From: Thiocapsa imhoffii
GTDB taxonomy: Bacteria > Pseudomonadota > Gammaproteobacteria > Chromatiales > Chromatiaceae
Direction: 5' to 3'
Assembly (NCBI RefSeq): GCF_016583985.1
Contig: NZ_NRSD01000018.1
Coordinates: 1-64,000 of the forward strand
DNA: 64,000 bases
Shown here: positions 15,789 to 24,913 of the stretch, in pieces
How positions within the stretch are numbered: position 1 is the first letter of the stretch
Layout: every line of letters starts with the position of its first letter
The notes under the pieces: generated by a model
The model's database searches: none
Seen by the model: only the letters and a program-made list of their open reading frames with translations
Told to the model about the DNA's origin: nothing
Position numbers and translations under genes: made by a program

Positions 15789-17375
15789 ATGATCTCTCTG
15801 CTCGACTATGGCGCTGGCAATGTACGCAGTCTTCGCAATGCCATTCACGCCCTCGGCTTCACCTTGACCGAGATCGAGAAACCTGACGACATCCTCAAGG
15901 CCGAGCGGCTGATCTTTCCGGGGGTTGGTGCCTTCGGCGCCGTTATGGAACGCCTGGCCGAACGCGGTTATCTCGGGCCACTGCGCGATTATCTCGCTGC
16001 CGGCCGACCCTACTTGGGAATCTGCATCGGCCTGCAAATCCTGTTCGAGGGCAGCGATGAGTCGCCCAATGTTCCCGGCCTCGGCATCATTCCGGGGCGG
16101 ATTCGTCGTTTCGAGTCCGGCACGCTCACCGTTCCGCACATGGGCTGGAATGACGTGCGGGTTGAGCGAGACTGCTCGCTATTTGCCAACTATGGCGGGG
16201 AAAAATTTTATTTCGTGCATTCCTATTGCGCCGAGCCGACGTCCCAAAACGCTGCGTGGCACTTGGCGAAGACCGACTATGGGCAACCGTTTCTAAGCGC
16301 GGTCGCACAGGGTGATGTGACCGCGGTGCAGTTTCACCCCGAGAAGAGCGGAAACGCGGGACTGCAACTGCTCCGGAGCTTTCTGGAGAACAGTCCCGCC
16401 TCCACCCGGGTTGATCCGACTCGCACCGGAGAGCCCACGCGGTTGGCCAAGCGCATTATTGCCTGCCTCGACGTGCGCGCGAATGACGCGGGCGATCTCG
16501 TTGTGACAAAGGGCGACCAGTATGACGTGCGCGAGTCCGGTGAGGTCCGGAATCTTGGCAAGCCCGTGGAGCTGGCCCAGCGCTATTATCAAGAAGGGGC
16601 CGACGAGATTGCCTTTCTCAATATCACCGCCTTTCGTGAGTGTCCACTGGCCGACCAACCCATGCTCGAAGTCCTTGAACGGACCTCCGAGCAGGTGTTC
16701 GTGCCCCTGACGATCGGAGGCGGGATTCGTGCTTTTCGCGATGCCGATGGCACCGGGTATTCCGCGCTCGATGTCGCGCATGCCTATTTTCGTTCGGGAG
16801 CCGATAAGGTTTCGATCGGGTCCGATGCCGTGGATGCCGTGCTGGCTTACCGGCAGCGTGGTTTCAAGGATGGCTCCACCGCAATCGAACAGATCGCCGG
16901 TGTCTATGGGAACCAGGCCGTGGTCATCTCTATCGATCCGCGGCGCGTCTATGTCCAAGCCCCCGACGCCACCCATCATCAGACGATCGAAACGCGCGCA
17001 CCAGGACCGCAAGGGGAGCGCTTCTGCTGGTTCCAATGCACCATTAAGGGTGGGCGCGAGGGGCGCGATCTCGATGCGATCGAGTTCGCCCAGGCCTGTG
17101 AGGAACTGGGTGCCGGGGAGATCCTCTTAAATTCGATTGACCGCGACGGCACGAACTCCGGCTTCGATCTCGAATTGATTCAGGCGGTGCGCACAGCGGT
17201 GCGGATCCCCGTCATCGCCTCGAGTGGCGCGGGTTGTGTCGAGCATTTTGAAGAGGTGTTCGCGCGCACGGATGTCGACGCGGCACTCGCCGCCGGGATC
17301 TTTCACCGACGGGAGGTTCCGATCCCGACCGTGAAATCCTTCTTGATTGGCCACGGGATCGAGGTCAGAGCCTAA
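15789..17375 (+). CDS. hisHF: Fused imidazole glycerol phosphate synthase HisH-HisF (HIS7-type)
   Basis: Step in histidine synthesis: glutamine-derived ammonia closes the imidazole ring to give IGP and AICAR. One 528-aa chain carries both subunits. Residues 1-200 are the glutaminase (YLGICIGLQ with nucleophile C79; QFHPEKSG with H183 and E185). A short linker leads into the cyclase barrel from about 218 (ACLDVR with D228; SIDRDGTNSG with D451). The segment RVYVQAPDATHHQTIET and ERFCWFQCTIKGGREGRD (about 387-427) is an insertion seen in eukaryotic HIS7 and absent from ordinary bacterial HisF. No other his gene is nearby. ATG 15789 is chosen by homology; the ribosome binding site is weak. Confidence 0.93.
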   Translation: MISLLDYGAGNVRSLRNAIHALGFTLTEIEKPDDILKAERLIFPGVGAFGAVMERLAERGYLGPLRDYLAAGRPYLGICIGLQILFEGSDESPNVPGLGIIPGRIRRFESGTLTVPHMGWNDVRVERDCSLFANYGGEKFYFVHSYCAEPTSQNAAWHLAKTDYGQPFLSAVAQGDVTAVQFHPEKSGNAGLQLLRSFLENSPASTRVDPTRTGEPTRLAKRIIACLDVRANDAGDLVVTKGDQYDVRESGEVRNLGKPVELAQRYYQEGADEIAFLNITAFRECPLADQPMLEVLERTSEQVFVPLTIGGGIRAFRDADGTGYSALDVAHAYFRSGADKVSIGSDAVDAVLAYRQRGFKDGSTAIEQIAGVYGNQAVVISIDPRRVYVQAPDATHHQTIETRAPGPQGERFCWFQCTIKGGREGRDLDAIEFAQACEELGAGEILLNSIDRDGTNSGFDLELIQAVRTAVRIPVIASSGAGCVEHFEEVFARTDVDAALAAGIFHRREVPIPTVKSFLIGHGIEVRA

Positions 17376-17390
17376 CTCTCCAGAGGATTC

Positions 17391-18317
17391 ATGAGCGTTT
17401 TCATGCGGCTCCCATCCCTTCTGCTGTTGCTCGCCTTCCTCACCCTGGGATGGGGCTGCCATTCCGCGCCCGAGCGGACCGACTCAGTGCGCGAACTGGG
17501 CCTGGACGGGACGCGCGGTACCACGCCTGCGCGACTCCCCAGCGCGCAGCGTCCACCGACGGGTCTCGGTACCGATGATTGGCTGTCGCAAATCGCGGCC
17601 TGTCACCTGCTGCGGGTCGGGCAGAACATGGATGTGGCGGTGACGGACATGGCCGTGATCGCCGCCGCCGAAAAATACGGCTATCGCGTCGAGGACATCA
17701 TCGAACGCTCCAACCAACTCGTCCAAGAGCATGCGATGCATGGCGAAGCCTTGGTGGTCTTCGCCACAGAGTCCTGTCGTCGGGTCTCGGAGGCCACCGA
17801 AACCCCCTCGTCCTTGGTGCGTTTCGAACCCGACGGGACCCCCCGGACGGTGTGGTTGCGGATCGATGGAGCGGATATTGCCGACGGCTTCGCGGATGAG
17901 ACGATCGCAGAATTGCGCCGCCGGCGCGCGGTTGGGCTCGTCATCAACAGCCCCGGCGGGTCGGTTTTCGAAGCCCGGAAACTCGGCCGCTTTCTGCGCG
18001 CGATGGGCTATCGCACGGCGGTCGATCAAGCCTGCACCTCAGCCTGCATCGACATTCTTGCGGGCGGCGTCGAACGCTACGTCACCCCCTCGGCCAAACT
18101 CGGAATTCATCAGAGCCGGGTGCCCGCGCGCTTCAGCAGTCACGAGGGTGGGCAACGCTATGTTGCCGACTCCTTTCTCTATCTGCGAGAGATGGGCGTC
18201 GACCCAGATGTGGCGATTGCAGCGGCGGCCATCCCCAACAACAAGATCCTGATCATCTCGCTCACCGATGCCCTGAAGACCGGATTGGTCACGGATGTCA
18301 TCGAGCGTCTGCAATGA
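17391..18317 (+). CDS. Exported ClpP/crotonase-fold protein (COG3904-like)
   Basis: 308 aa with an N-terminal hydrophobic signal (LPSLLLLLAFLTLGWGC) that could be a lipoprotein signal, although Trp at -2 is not canonical. The middle region (about 50-140) is helical. The C-terminal part has ClpP-like landmarks: INSPGGSVFEA (oxyanion glycines), DQACTSACIDILAGG with the candidate nucleophile Ser, and KLGIHQSRV with the candidate His. That fits the family of periplasmic ClpP-like proteins of unknown substrate. GAGG lies 4 nt before ATG 17391. It follows hisHF by 15 nt but has no obvious link with histidine synthesis. Confidence 0.75.
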   Translation: MSVFMRLPSLLLLLAFLTLGWGCHSAPERTDSVRELGLDGTRGTTPARLPSAQRPPTGLGTDDWLSQIAACHLLRVGQNMDVAVTDMAVIAAAEKYGYRVEDIIERSNQLVQEHAMHGEALVVFATESCRRVSEATETPSSLVRFEPDGTPRTVWLRIDGADIADGFADETIAELRRRRAVGLVINSPGGSVFEARKLGRFLRAMGYRTAVDQACTSACIDILAGGVERYVTPSAKLGIHQSRVPARFSSHEGGQRYVADSFLYLREMGVDPDVAIAAAAIPNNKILIISLTDALKTGLVTDVIERLQ

Positions 18318-18909
18318 CTCGCGCCCGCTGCGCGCGGAGCTGAGTCCCTCGCCTGGGTCCGTCTGACGACCACCTCTTCCGCGCCGACCATCCGCTACCG
18401 TCGTTTCTCCAAGCCTCCGCGTTTCCCGCAATCCAACTACTGGGCGACCTGACGCAGCGCGCGTTTGCCAAGCCGTGCAGGCACTTCGCTGCGCGGGATC
18501 TGAGGATGTGCGTGGTGCGAGGTCAGAGCGCCGCCTCCCTAAGACCAACCCGGGTCCGGCCTGGGTGTTTCGCCGGATCGCGCTCCGCGGGCGGGTATGG
18601 CCGCTGATCCAGAGCGGATTGAGTTCGGAAAAACTGCTGAACATGTCCATGCGCTAGATCAAAAAAAGAGCAGAATCAGACGCTTCATATTGTATTCAAT
18701 AGTAACGATTAATGGAATTATGAATTTTAATACATCATCATTTTGTAAGATTAGACCGTTGTTTTGAACGGCAACCGGATATCGGGGCATGCAGCGTGAC
18801 CGCCCCGGCTGGAGGATTCAGCCCTGTCCTCGGGCTGCGAGGCTCGTGTGGCGGACCCAACTCCACCCCGCGTTCACCCGTTCGTCCTTTTGCCTTGTGA
18901 GCAGTCTCT
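18318..18909. other. Long intergenic region with AT-rich island before the rnf operon
   Basis: 590 bases without a supported gene. From about 18655 to 18775 the base composition changes to strongly AT-rich, in sharp contrast to the GC-rich surroundings. It is the likely promoter and regulatory region of the 11-kb rnf operon and a possible target for the H-NS-like protein. I looked for a sigma-54 GG-N10-GC pair, a NifA TGT-N10-ACA site and an FNR box and found none that were convincing. Confidence 0.55.
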
Positions 18910-19776
18910 ATGGCAACCATCGCGACCGCTGTCGGCTTCATGGCCGCTCTCGGTATGCTGCTGGCCACGATCCTGATCGTGGCGAACCGGCAGTTGTATG
19001 TTTATGAAGATCCTAGAATCGACGAAGTCGAGGATTTGCTGCCGCGTGCGAATTGCGGTGCCTGTGGGACGGCAGGCTGTCGCCCGTTCGCTGAAATGCT
19101 GGTCAAGGGGGAGGCTGCGCCAGGCCTCTGTACGGTCAACCCCAAGCATATCAATCAACTGATTGCGGATTATCTCGGTGTTGCGCTCGGCGCGGGGGAG
19201 CGGCGAACGGCTCGACTCGCCTGCGCGGGGGGAAAGCACGTCGCATTTCTGCGGGCGTCCTATGCCGGATTGTCCTCCTGTCGCGCCGCGGCATTGGTCG
19301 CGGGTGGGGGAAAGGGGTGTGCCTGGGGTTGTCTAGGTCTCGGCGACTGCGAGCTGGTGTGTGAGTTCAAGGCCATCCGTCTCGATCGCTATGGACTGCC
19401 CCGTGTTGATGAGTCCAAGTGCACCGCCTGCGGGGACTGTGTCACGGCCTGTCCAAAGAACCTCTTCAGTCTGCATCCGGTGAGTCATCGTCTCTGGGTC
19501 GCGTGTCAGAACCGGGATCCAGGCGACGAGGGCGCGCATGATTGCGACGTCGTCTGCACCGCCTGCGGACGCTGTGTGCAGGATTCGCCCGAGGGGTTGA
19601 TCGGCATCCAGGATCACCTCGCCGAGGTTGATTACACCAAGAACGCCCTGGCCTCGAAGGTGGCGATCGAACGCTGCCCCACCGGCGCGATCATCTGGAT
19701 CGAGTCGGATGGCCGGGTCATCAAAGGCAAGGATGCACGTAAAGTGATCCGTAAAGAGGCATTACCACTGGCCTGA
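18910..19776 (+). CDS. rnfB: RnfB-type iron-sulfur subunit of the Rnf complex
   Basis: 288 aa. An N-terminal membrane helix (about 5-27) is followed by the 4Fe-4S module ANCGACGTAGCRPFAEML ending at GLC. Next come GCAWGCLGLGDCELVC, the ferredoxin motif CTACGDCVTACP and a final CTACGRC. RnfB takes electrons from ferredoxin and passes them into the membrane part of the Rnf ion pump. The GCLGxGDC layout resembles the Acetobacterium-type RnfB more than the E. coli RsxB. It is first in the operon, separated from rnfC by the NifJ-type gene. Confidence 0.88.
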   Translation: MATIATAVGFMAALGMLLATILIVANRQLYVYEDPRIDEVEDLLPRANCGACGTAGCRPFAEMLVKGEAAPGLCTVNPKHINQLIADYLGVALGAGERRTARLACAGGKHVAFLRASYAGLSSCRAAALVAGGGKGCAWGCLGLGDCELVCEFKAIRLDRYGLPRVDESKCTACGDCVTACPKNLFSLHPVSHRLWVACQNRDPGDEGAHDCDVVCTACGRCVQDSPEGLIGIQDHLAEVDYTKNALASKVAIERCPTGAIIWIESDGRVIKGKDARKVIRKEALPLA

Positions 19777-19900
19777 CGCGTCGCACTCAATGCGATCACG
19801 CGGCAGAAGACGAAACGAAGCTCTCCGACTGCCCATGTTGGCTTCGAGCCTCTGTTGAGGCCGGAGCAAGGTGCTCGGATAACCACCACAGAGAAGCGCC

Positions 19901-22900
19901 ATGTTCGGAAAGAAAGACGAAAAACAAGTCAAGTATCCCGGTACGCGGATGGCGATGGACGGCAATTCGGCTGTCATCATGTGCGAGCGCGAGGCCTCCG
20001 ATGCCGCCGGTGCCTATCCCATTACACCCTCGACCCAGATGGGTGAGTACTGGGCGGAAGAGGCCGCGAAAGGCCACCTGAATACCGCGGGACGGCCGCT
20101 GATCTTCGTCGAACCCGAATCCGAACATGCCGCGGCGGCCGTCACCGCTGGGATGTCGATGACGGGGCTGCGCGCGACCAATTTTTCATCGGCGCAAGGC
20201 GTGGCTTTCATGCATGAGTCACTCTATGCGGCGGTCGGCAAGCGCCTTCCCTATGTTCTCAATATCGGTGCGCGTGCCATCACCAAGTCGAGTCTGAATG
20301 TGCATTGCGCGCACGATGATTATCACTGCATCGATGACACCGGTTTCATCCAAGTCTTTGGCAAGAGCGCACAAGAGGCCGCTGATCTCAATCTCATTGC
20401 TCGTAAGCTGGCGGAGTTGAGTCTGACGCCCGCGGCAGTCGGTCAGGATGGCTTTCTGACCACGCATCTGATCGAACCGCTCCTCGTTCCGGAGCCGGAA
20501 CTGATCGCCGAGTTTTGTGGGCAACCGGACGACATCATTCCCTGTCCAACGCCGGCTCAGCGACTCGTCTACGGCGAGACACGCCGGCGCGTTCCCCTTG
20601 TTTGGGATGTCGACAATCCCGTCACCTCCGGCACGGTGCAGAACCAGGACGCCTACATGCAGGCCGTCGCTGCGCAGCGTCCTTACTTTTTTGATCACAT
20701 CGCGCCCATTGCCGAACAGGTGATGGACGAATACGCGACCTTGACCGGGCGTCGTTATCAGCGTGCCAGTGGCTATCGGATCGAGGATGCCGAGTATCTG
20801 ATCCTGGGTCAGGGCAGCATGATCGTCCAAGCCGAAGCGGTCGTGGATTATCTGCGCGAAAGTCGCAAGCTGAAGGTCGGGGTCGTCAATCTGACCATGT
20901 ATCGCCCCTTCCCGGGCGATCTCCTCGGCGCATTATTGAAGGGCCGCAAGGGGGTGGCCGTGCTCGAACGCACGGATCAACCCCTCGCCGAGGATCTCCC
21001 GATGATGCGCGAGATTCGCTCGGTCTTAAGCAAGTGTCTCGAGAACGGCATGCTCGAGAAGGGTGGGGCGCTCCCCTATCCAGACTACGCCAGCTATCGC
21101 GCCGGCGACATGCCGCGCCTGTACTCGGGATGCTATGGATTGGGTTCGCGCGATCTGCAGCCAGAGGGTTTGATCGCGGCCATTGAGAACATGTTGCCAC
21201 GCGGCGCGCATCGTCCCTTTTTCTATCTATCGGTCGATTTCGTGCGCGATGCGCTGGATCCGAAAGATGAGATTCGGATCCAGCGCATCAAGGACGCCTA
21301 TCCCAGGATCGGTGAGCTCGCACTGCGTGGGAGCGAAAACCCGAACCTCTTGCCGAAGGGCGCCATTACGGTCCGAATGCACTCGGTTGGTGGATGGGGC
21401 GCGGTCACCACGGGCAAGAACCTGGCGATGACCCTGTATGAATTGCTCGGATTCGACATCCGTGCCAACCCGAAATATGGGTCGGAGAAGAAGGGACAGC
21501 CAACCACCTATTTCCTGTCCGCGGCACCCGAACCCATTCGGCTCAATTGCGAATACACCTATGTCGATGTGGTTCTGAGCCCGGACCCGAACGTCTTTAC
21601 CCACTCCAATCCACTTGCGGGTCTCGATCGTGGTGGGCGCTTCATCATCCAGTCGAGCCTCGACAACCCCGAGCAGGTTTGGTCGAGCTTTCCACCAGCG
21701 GCACGCCGTTTCATCATTGATCATGAGATCCGCGTCTTCTATATCGACGGATTCAAGATTGCGCGTGAGGAGGCATCCGATCCCGAGTTGCAGTTCCGGA
21801 TGCAGGGCAACGCCTTCCAAGGCGCATTCTTTGCCGCATCCCCGCTGATGGAACGGGCAGGGCTCGACGAGATGGGTCTGTTCGCCGCGATCGAGGAACA
21901 AATTCGTCAAAAATTCGGCGCGAAAGGAGAGCGGGTTGTTCAGGACAACCTGCGAATCGTGCGTCGCGGGTTCGATGAGATCGTCGAGATCACCGACAAG
22001 CAAGCGGTCAGTGGGCAGCTGATGCCGCGCAAGGCGCTTGGTCTGCCGGTGATGTTGAAGCAATTGCCCGAAGGTGACGGCGGCGTCAGCGACGTGCACC
22101 GCTTCTGGGAGCAGACCGGTTCCTTCTATGCCAGCGGACGCGCCAATGACAATCTGGCTGATCCGCACATGGCCCTGTCACTGATGCCGGCATCCACCGG
22201 TGTCTATCGTGACATGACCCAAATTCGCTTCAATTATCCGAAGTATCTGCCGGAGAATTGCACGGCCTGTGGCAATTGCTTCGCAGTGTGCCCGGACAGC
22301 GCCATCCCGGGTTTGGTAAATCGTATCTCAGACGTCTTCGCAACCGTCATCACGCGGGTCGAGCGGGGGATACCGACGCAGCATCTGCGCCGTGAGACGC
22401 GCACCGTCGAGAAACGGCTCCGCGCCCTGATCGAGTCTGCCGGAGAGGGCCCCGATATCCACGAACTGCTCGATCGTGCCGTCTTGGAGACCCTCGCCAA
22501 CTATCAGGGTGATCCCGAGCAGAAGGCTGTGGTCGAGGAAGAGTTCGGTCGCTTCATGGCCGCGCTTGGCGATTACCAATTCGCAATCACCAAGCCCTAT
22601 TGGTCGAATCGCGAGAAAAAACAGAAGGGGAGTGGCGGACTCTTTAGCATCACGATCAACCCCTATACCTGTAAAGGATGCATGGAGTGCATCGAGGTGT
22701 GTGACGATGGAGCCTTGATCTCCGAGCCACAGACCACGCAAAGCATCGAGGAGATGCGCGCGAAATGGGACCTGTGGCTCGATCTGCCGACCACCGACCC
22801 GGACTTCATCCGGATCGATGACCTCGATGATAAGATCGGCGCACTCGAGACGCTGCTGCTGGACAAGACCAATTATCAGTCATTGATTTCGGGCGATGGC

Positions 22901-24835
22901 TCTTGCATGGGGTGCGGCGAGAAGACGGTGATTCATCTCTTCACCGCGACGGTGACCGCCTTGATGCAGCCGCGGATCAAGCGGCATCTCGCCGAAATCG
23001 ACGATTTGATCAACCGCCTCGAGACCCATGTCCGTCTGAAGCTCGCCGCGAAAATCGATCTCAGCAATGTCGCGGCCATCAACAAGGCTGTGAATGCACA
23101 CCAGGATGTTGATCTGCGGTTATCCGATCTGTCCGCTGAGCTTGATCGTGATCGCAGTGCCGAGCCAGTGGATCCGGAGTGGCTGACCTGGGTGACGGGT
23201 TTGCTCGATCAGCTGCGCCAGCTCAAGGGGCAATACACAGCCTCTCAACCGCGCGCCAACATGGGCATCGTCAATGCCACCGGCTGCTCGTCGGTCTGGG
23301 GCGCGACCTTCCCATTCAACCCCTATCCCTTCCCCTGGTCGAACCACCTCTTCCAGGATTCGCCCTCGATTGCTCTCGGACTCTTCGAGGGACACATGCG
23401 CAAGATGGGCGAGGGCTTCAAGGCTATTCGCATGGCCCGTCTCGAACTCGCGGGTGGCTATCACAGCGCCGAGCACGGCGAAGAGTTGGCCTACTTCGGT
23501 TGGAAGGATTTCTCCGATGAAGAATGGCTGCTTTGCCCGCCGGTGGTCGCGGTCGGTGGTGATGGGGCCATGTATGACATCGGTTTCCAGAACCTGTCCC
23601 GCGCATTGATGTCCGGGCATCCCGTGAAGGTCATGGTGCTCGACACCCAGGTCTATTCCAATACCGGTGGTCAGTCCTGCACCTCGGGTTTCATTGGCCA
23701 GGTGGCGGATATGGCACCCTACGGAAAGTCGGTGAAAGGGAAGACCGAAATCCGCAAGGAGATGGGGTTGATTGGCATGGCCCATCGGACGAGCTTCGTG
23801 CTCAACGGCGCGGTGGGCAACCTCACGCATCTGCTCGAGGGCTTCATTGACGGTCTCAACGCCCGTCGTCCGGCCCTATTCAATGTCTACAGCGGGTGTC
23901 AGCCTGAACATGGGATCGGTGACGACATGTCCGCCCATCAAAGTCGCATGGCGATCGAGTCACGGGCCTATCCCTTGTTCCGCTTCGATCCGGATGCCGG
24001 CAGGAGTTTTGAGGAGTGTTGCTCGATCGAAGGCAATCCAAACCTCGATCGCGATTGGATCAGCTGGACGCTGAAATACACCGATGAGAAGGGCGCGCTC
24101 GCCGAGATGGAGGTGCCGTTCACCTTTGCGGATTTCGCCATGACGGAAGGGCGTTTCCGCAAGCATTTCCGCAAGGCACCGCCTGAAACCTGGAACGAGG
24201 ACATGATCCCGATCGCCGAATTCCTCGAGATGGATGAGGAGGCGCGCCTTGGCAAATTCCCTTACGTTTGGGGAGTCGATACCAAGAATCGGCTGATGCG
24301 GGTGCTGGTGAGCGAGGAACTGGTGTCCTCTTGCGAGGAACGTCGATCCTTCTGGACACAAGTGCGCGGAATCTGCGGTCTGCTCAACAAGGTCGACATC
24401 GAGCAGGTTCGCAACCAAGCCAAGGCCGAGATGGCGCAGAAGTTAACCACCAGCCTATTGGCCATGGCGGGGGGAGATGCACAGGCGCTTGCGCTGCTCG
24501 GCGGTAACGGCCAGGGTCATGGGCATGGCACCAATGGTGCTGGTGCGGCGGGATCCAATGGTGCGAGCCATGACGCAGCCGCGGACTGGGAAGCCGTCTG
24601 GGTTGAAACGCCAGAATGCACCGCCTGCGACGAATGCGTGCTGATTAATCCAAGGATCTTCAAGTACAACGCAGAGAAGAAGGTCGAGGTGATGGATCCC
24701 CGGGCGGGAACCTTCCTAGAGATTGTGAAGGCCGCTGAAAAATGCACGGCGGGATGCATCCACCCTGGGACGCCCTGGAATCCAGCCGAGGCGGGGCTCG
24801 ACAAACTCGTCAAACGGGCCGCGAAATACCAATAA
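19901..24835 (+). CDS. nifJ: Very long NifJ-type pyruvate/2-oxoacid:ferredoxin oxidoreductase
   Basis: Thiamine-diphosphate enzyme that oxidises a 2-oxoacid (probably pyruvate) with CoA and reduces ferredoxin or flavodoxin, or works in reverse. It has 1644 aa against about 1170-1200 for ordinary NifJ. The N-terminal domain (EREASDAAGAYPITPS) is followed by the gamma-type domain near 490-680 and two 4Fe-4S motifs (CTACGNCFAVCP about 787; CKGCMECIEVCDD about 924). Then come the proximal cluster GSCMGCGEKT and the TPP site GGDGAMYDIG (about 1220) with NTGGQSC. After a Gly/His-rich linker (about 1528-1555), an extra C-terminal ferredoxin-like domain begins at ECTACDECV (about 1572) and includes CTAGCIHPG. 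It lies between rnfB and rnfC, so direct electron hand-over to Rnf is likely. Confidence 0.9.
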   Translation: MFGKKDEKQVKYPGTRMAMDGNSAVIMCEREASDAAGAYPITPSTQMGEYWAEEAAKGHLNTAGRPLIFVEPESEHAAAAVTAGMSMTGLRATNFSSAQGVAFMHESLYAAVGKRLPYVLNIGARAITKSSLNVHCAHDDYHCIDDTGFIQVFGKSAQEAADLNLIARKLAELSLTPAAVGQDGFLTTHLIEPLLVPEPELIAEFCGQPDDIIPCPTPAQRLVYGETRRRVPLVWDVDNPVTSGTVQNQDAYMQAVAAQRPYFFDHIAPIAEQVMDEYATLTGRRYQRASGYRIEDAEYLILGQGSMIVQAEAVVDYLRESRKLKVGVVNLTMYRPFPGDLLGALLKGRKGVAVLERTDQPLAEDLPMMREIRSVLSKCLENGMLEKGGALPYPDYASYRAGDMPRLYSGCYGLGSRDLQPEGLIAAIENMLPRGAHRPFFYLSVDFVRDALDPKDEIRIQRIKDAYPRIGELALRGSENPNLLPKGAITVRMHSVGGWGAVTTGKNLAMTLYELLGFDIRANPKYGSEKKGQPTTYFLSAAPEPIRLNCEYTYVDVVLSPDPNVFTHSNPLAGLDRGGRFIIQSSLDNPEQVWSSFPPAARRFIIDHEIRVFYIDGFKIAREEASDPELQFRMQGNAFQGAFFAASPLMERAGLDEMGLFAAIEEQIRQKFGAKGERVVQDNLRIVRRGFDEIVEITDKQAVSGQLMPRKALGLPVMLKQLPEGDGGVSDVHRFWEQTGSFYASGRANDNLADPHMALSLMPASTGVYRDMTQIRFNYPKYLPENCTACGNCFAVCPDSAIPGLVNRISDVFATVITRVERGIPTQHLRRETRTVEKRLRALIESAGEGPDIHELLDRAVLETLANYQGDPEQKAVVEEEFGRFMAALGDYQFAITKPYWSNREKKQKGSGGLFSITINPYTCKGCMECIEVCDDGALISEPQTTQSIEEMRAKWDLWLDLPTTDPDFIRIDDLDDKIGALETLLLDKTNYQSLISGDGSCMGCGEKTVIHLFTATVTALMQPRIKRHLAEIDDLINRLETHVRLKLAAKIDLSNVAAINKAVNAHQDVDLRLSDLSAELDRDRSAEPVDPEWLTWVTGLLDQLRQLKGQYTASQPRANMGIVNATGCSSVWGATFPFNPYPFPWSNHLFQDSPSIALGLFEGHMRKMGEGFKAIRMARLELAGGYHSAEHGEELAYFGWKDFSDEEWLLCPPVVAVGGDGAMYDIGFQNLSRALMSGHPVKVMVLDTQVYSNTGGQSCTSGFIGQVADMAPYGKSVKGKTEIRKEMGLIGMAHRTSFVLNGAVGNLTHLLEGFIDGLNARRPALFNVYSGCQPEHGIGDDMSAHQSRMAIESRAYPLFRFDPDAGRSFEECCSIEGNPNLDRDWISWTLKYTDEKGALAEMEVPFTFADFAMTEGRFRKHFRKAPPETWNEDMIPIAEFLEMDEEARLGKFPYVWGVDTKNRLMRVLVSEELVSSCEERRSFWTQVRGICGLLNKVDIEQVRNQAKAEMAQKLTTSLLAMAGGDAQALALLGGNGQGHGHGTNGAGAAGSNGASHDAAADWEAVWVETPECTACDECVLINPRIFKYNAEKKVEVMDPRAGTFLEIVKAAEKCTAGCIHPGTPWNPAEAGLDKLVKRAAKYQ

Positions 24836-24913
24836 CCCCGTTCTTCAGACCTGTCGTGGGGTTGGCGCAGTGTCCTGATCGGGCTGCGCCGGCCCGGACT
24901 TGATCTCAACTGG

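Noticed and set aside
18039..18650. 203-codon minus-strand frame opposite the ClpP-like gene
   Set aside because: Mirror frame of a GC-rich gene with Arg/Ser-rich, family-less translation running into non-coding DNA.
18660..18900. Search for NifA, sigma-54 or FNR sites before rnfB
   Set aside because: No TGT-N10-ACA, GG-N10-GC or TTGAT-N4-ATCAA pair passed inspection.
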